DNA of 24,790 nucleotides from CAHJXF01 sp964657795 (GTDB taxonomy: Bacteria; Pseudomonadota; Gammaproteobacteria; Burkholderiales; Burkholderiaceae_D), in the NCBI GenBank assembly GCA_964657795.1, contig CAZZWS010000032.1:1-24790 (forward strand). Direction: 5' to 3'. Shown piece by piece: positions 22,900 to 24,790 of the stretch (position 1 is its first letter; every line of letters starts with the position of its first letter). The translations under genes were made by a program, and so were the position numbers. The notes beneath the pieces are model-generated. The model saw only the letters and a program-made list of their open reading frames with translations. It had not been told where the DNA came from and did not search any database.

Positions 22900-24790
22900 T
22901 CGCCACGCTGATCCGCTGGTCCATCGGCAACCGCTTCTTCGTCCTGATGGCGACGCTGTTCCTGGTGGCCGCGGGGATGCGGTCCCTTAACCAGACGCCT
23001 CTCGACGCCCTGCCCGACCTGTCCGACACGCAGGTCATCGTCCGCACGCCCTATCCCGGCAAGGCGCCGCAGGTCGTCGAGGACCTGGTGACTTATCCGC
23101 TGACGACGACGATGCTCGGCGTGCCGGGTGCGAAGACGGTTCGCGGTTACTCGTTCTTCGGCGATTCGTTCGTCTACGTGCTCTTCGACGACAGGACCGA
23201 CCCGTACTGGGCGCGTTCGCGCGTCGTCGAATATCTCAACCAGGTGCAGAGCAAGTTGCCCGCCGGCGCCAACGCGTCGCTCGGTCCGGACGCGACCGGT
23301 GTCGGCTGGGTCTACGAATACGCGCTGATCGATCGCAGCGGTCGGAAAGACCTGTCGCAATTGCGCGCGCTCAACGACTGGTTCCTGAAGTTCGAGTTGA
23401 AGACCGTACCGGACGTGGCCGAGGTCGCGAGCATCGGCGGCATGGTTCGCCAGTACCAGGTCGTGCTCGACCCGGATCGCATGCGGGCCCTGGGCATCAC
23501 GCAGGCGGTCGTGCTGGACGCGTTGCAGAAGGCCAATCAGACGACCGGCGGCTCGGTCGTCGAGATGGCCGAGGCCGAGTACATGGTCCGCGCGCGCGGT
23601 TACCTGCAATCGCTGGATGACTTCCGTTCGATCCCGCTGGCCGTCTCGAACGCCACGCCGGTCCTGCTGCGCGACGTGGCGACCATCCAGCTCGGCCCCG
23701 AGATGCGGCGTGGCATCGCCGAGCTCGATGGCGAGGGCGAGGTTGCCGGCGGCGTCGTCGTCATGCGGTCCGGCAAGAATGCGCGGACCACGATCGAGGC
23801 GGTCAAGGCGAAGCTCGAGACGTTGAAGCCGAGCCTGCCCGCGGGCGTGGAGATCGTGCCGACCTACGACCGATCGCATTTGATCGACCGGGGGGTCGAC
23901 AACCTGCGATCGAAACTGATCGAGGAGTTCGTCGTCGTCGCGTTGGTGTGCGCCGTCTTCCTGTCTCACCTGCGATCGGCGCTGGTCGCGGTGGTTGCCT
24001 TGCCGGTCGGCGTTCTCGCGGCCTTCGTCGCGATGCGTTGGCAAGGCGTCAACGCCAACATCATGTCGCTCGGCGGCATTGCGATCGCGGTCGGCGCGAT
24101 GACCGATGCGGCGATCGTGATGGTCGAGAACGTGCACAAGCACCTCGAGGCGTTCGACGAACAAACTGGCCGCTCACCCACGGTTGCCGAGCGGTGGCGC
24201 TTGGTCAGCGACGCCTCGGTCGAGGTCGGCCCTGCGCTGTTTTTCTCGTTGCTGGTCATCACGCTGTCGTTCGTGCCGGTGTTCTCGCTCGAAGCGCAGG
24301 AAGGCCGGCTGTTCGCGCCGCTCGGCTTTACCAAGACCTACGCGATGGCGGCCGCCGCCGCGTTGTCGGTCACGCTGGTCCCGGTGCTGATGGGCTACCT
24401 GATTCGCGGACGCGTTCCGCGCGAAGCGTCGAACCCGCTGAATCGCTTCCTGATCGCCGTCTATCGGCCGGCGCTCGATGCCGTGCTGCGCTCCCCGAAG
24501 CTCACATTGGTGATCGCCGGCGTCGTCCTCGCGCTGACGGCAATTCCCTTGCTGCGTCTCGGCGGCGAGTTCATGCCGGCGCTCGACGAGGGCGACCTGC
24601 TGTACATGCCATCGGCCCTCCCCGGTTTGTCGGCATCGAAGGCCGCCGCGCTGCTGCAGGAGACCGACCGGATGATCAAGACGGTGCCCGAAGTGGCACA
24701 CGTCTTCGGCAAGGCGGGTCGCGCCGACACGGCCACCGATCCGGCGCCGCTCGAGATGTTCGAGACGACGATCCAGTTCAAGCCGCGCGA
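22896..24790 (+). CDS. cusA: CusA-like Cu(I)/Ag(I) efflux RND pump, inner-membrane subunit (partial, 3' end off window)
   Basis: From GTG 22896 the frame is open to the window edge, giving 631 residues of about 1,040 expected. It starts MIATLIRWSIGNRFFVLMA, followed by the periplasmic porter domain (PYPGKAPQVVEDLVTYPL, VYVLFDD, GGSVVEMAEAEYMVRARGYL) and membrane helices 2-6. The HME-RND proton-relay helix GGIAIAVGAMTDAAIVMVEN (393-412) has Asp404 and Glu411, matching Asp405 and Glu412 of CusA. Met571 (LLYMPS) and Met621 (LEMFETT) lie 50 residues apart, as do Met573 and Met623 of the CusA copper site; the third ligand lies beyond the edge. This identifies the monovalent-metal class rather than CzcA. 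GGAG lies about 8 bases before the GTG, which overlaps the cusB-like stop. Confidence 0.94.
   Translation, partial: MIATLIRWSIGNRFFVLMATLFLVAAGMRSLNQTPLDALPDLSDTQVIVRTPYPGKAPQVVEDLVTYPLTTTMLGVPGAKTVRGYSFFGDSFVYVLFDDRTDPYWARSRVVEYLNQVQSKLPAGANASLGPDATGVGWVYEYALIDRSGRKDLSQLRALNDWFLKFELKTVPDVAEVASIGGMVRQYQVVLDPDRMRALGITQAVVLDALQKANQTTGGSVVEMAEAEYMVRARGYLQSLDDFRSIPLAVSNATPVLLRDVATIQLGPEMRRGIAELDGEGEVAGGVVVMRSGKNARTTIEAVKAKLETLKPSLPAGVEIVPTYDRSHLIDRGVDNLRSKLIEEFVVVALVCAVFLSHLRSALVAVVALPVGVLAAFVAMRWQGVNANIMSLGGIAIAVGAMTDAAIVMVENVHKHLEAFDEQTGRSPTVAERWRLVSDASVEVGPALFFSLLVITLSFVPVFSLEAQEGRLFAPLGFTKTYAMAAAAALSVTLVPVLMGYLIRGRVPREASNPLNRFLIAVYRPALDAVLRSPKLTLVIAGVVLALTAIPLLRLGGEFMPALDEGDLLYMPSALPGLSASKAAALLQETDRMIKTVPEVAHVFGKAGRADTATDPAPLEMFETTIQFKPR

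Noticed and set aside
22896..24790. CzcA-type divalent metal pump
   Set aside because: The relay helix GAMTDAAIVMVEN and the two cleft methionines match the CusA monovalent class instead.

Overview
The window is GC-rich, densely coded DNA with features typical of a betaproteobacterium, probably of the order Burkholderiales. The pointers are a Bug-type (tripartite tricarboxylate transporter) binding protein, a moeA-moaD-moaE cluster, and a CusB adaptor carrying a C-terminal CusF domain. The species cannot be named from the sequence. Both edges cut genes: a biotin-carrier gene on the left and a cusA-like gene on the right. No rRNA, tRNA, CRISPR array, integrase or transposase was seen.

Region 1 (1-11814) is a catabolic island. 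A short biotin-carrier gene runs leftward. From a shared, palindrome-rich spacer a nine-gene, tightly packed operon runs rightward: a flavoprotein of the fumarate-reductase/ketosteroid-dehydrogenase superfamily, an SDR dehydrogenase, an acyl-CoA synthetase, a four-gene dipeptide/oligopeptide-type ABC importer (two permeases, two ATPases), two acyl-CoA dehydrogenase-family proteins and a thiolase. Most of the first genes overlap or abut. Together they look like an import, CoA activation and beta-oxidation-type degradation route for an unknown acid. No enoyl-CoA hydratase and no ABC substrate-binding protein lies in the visible part. A 10-bp hairpin follows the thiolase.

Region 2 (11815-13535) holds a poorly explained 370-bp convergent spacer, one Bug-family periplasmic binding protein on the minus strand with an apparent Tat signal, and its upstream region with a candidate promoter.

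Region 3 (13536-17656, minus strand) is an apparent operon read moeA, moaD, moaE, crcB, NCS2-like permease. It joins late molybdenum-cofactor synthesis to a fluoride channel and a putative purine/pyrimidine permease.

Region 4 (17657-19429) is a divergent spacer with an imperfect inverted-repeat element, followed by manC/algA-type mannose-1-phosphate guanylyltransferase/mannose-6-phosphate isomerase, which supplies GDP-mannose for surface polysaccharide.

Region 5 (19430-24790) is a Cu(I)/Ag(I) efflux locus: a small exported Cys-containing protein, then TolC-family CusC, CusB with a fused CusF domain, and the first 631 residues of CusA. The last three overlap by four bases each, so they are probably co-translated and assemble into a tripartite cell-envelope pump.
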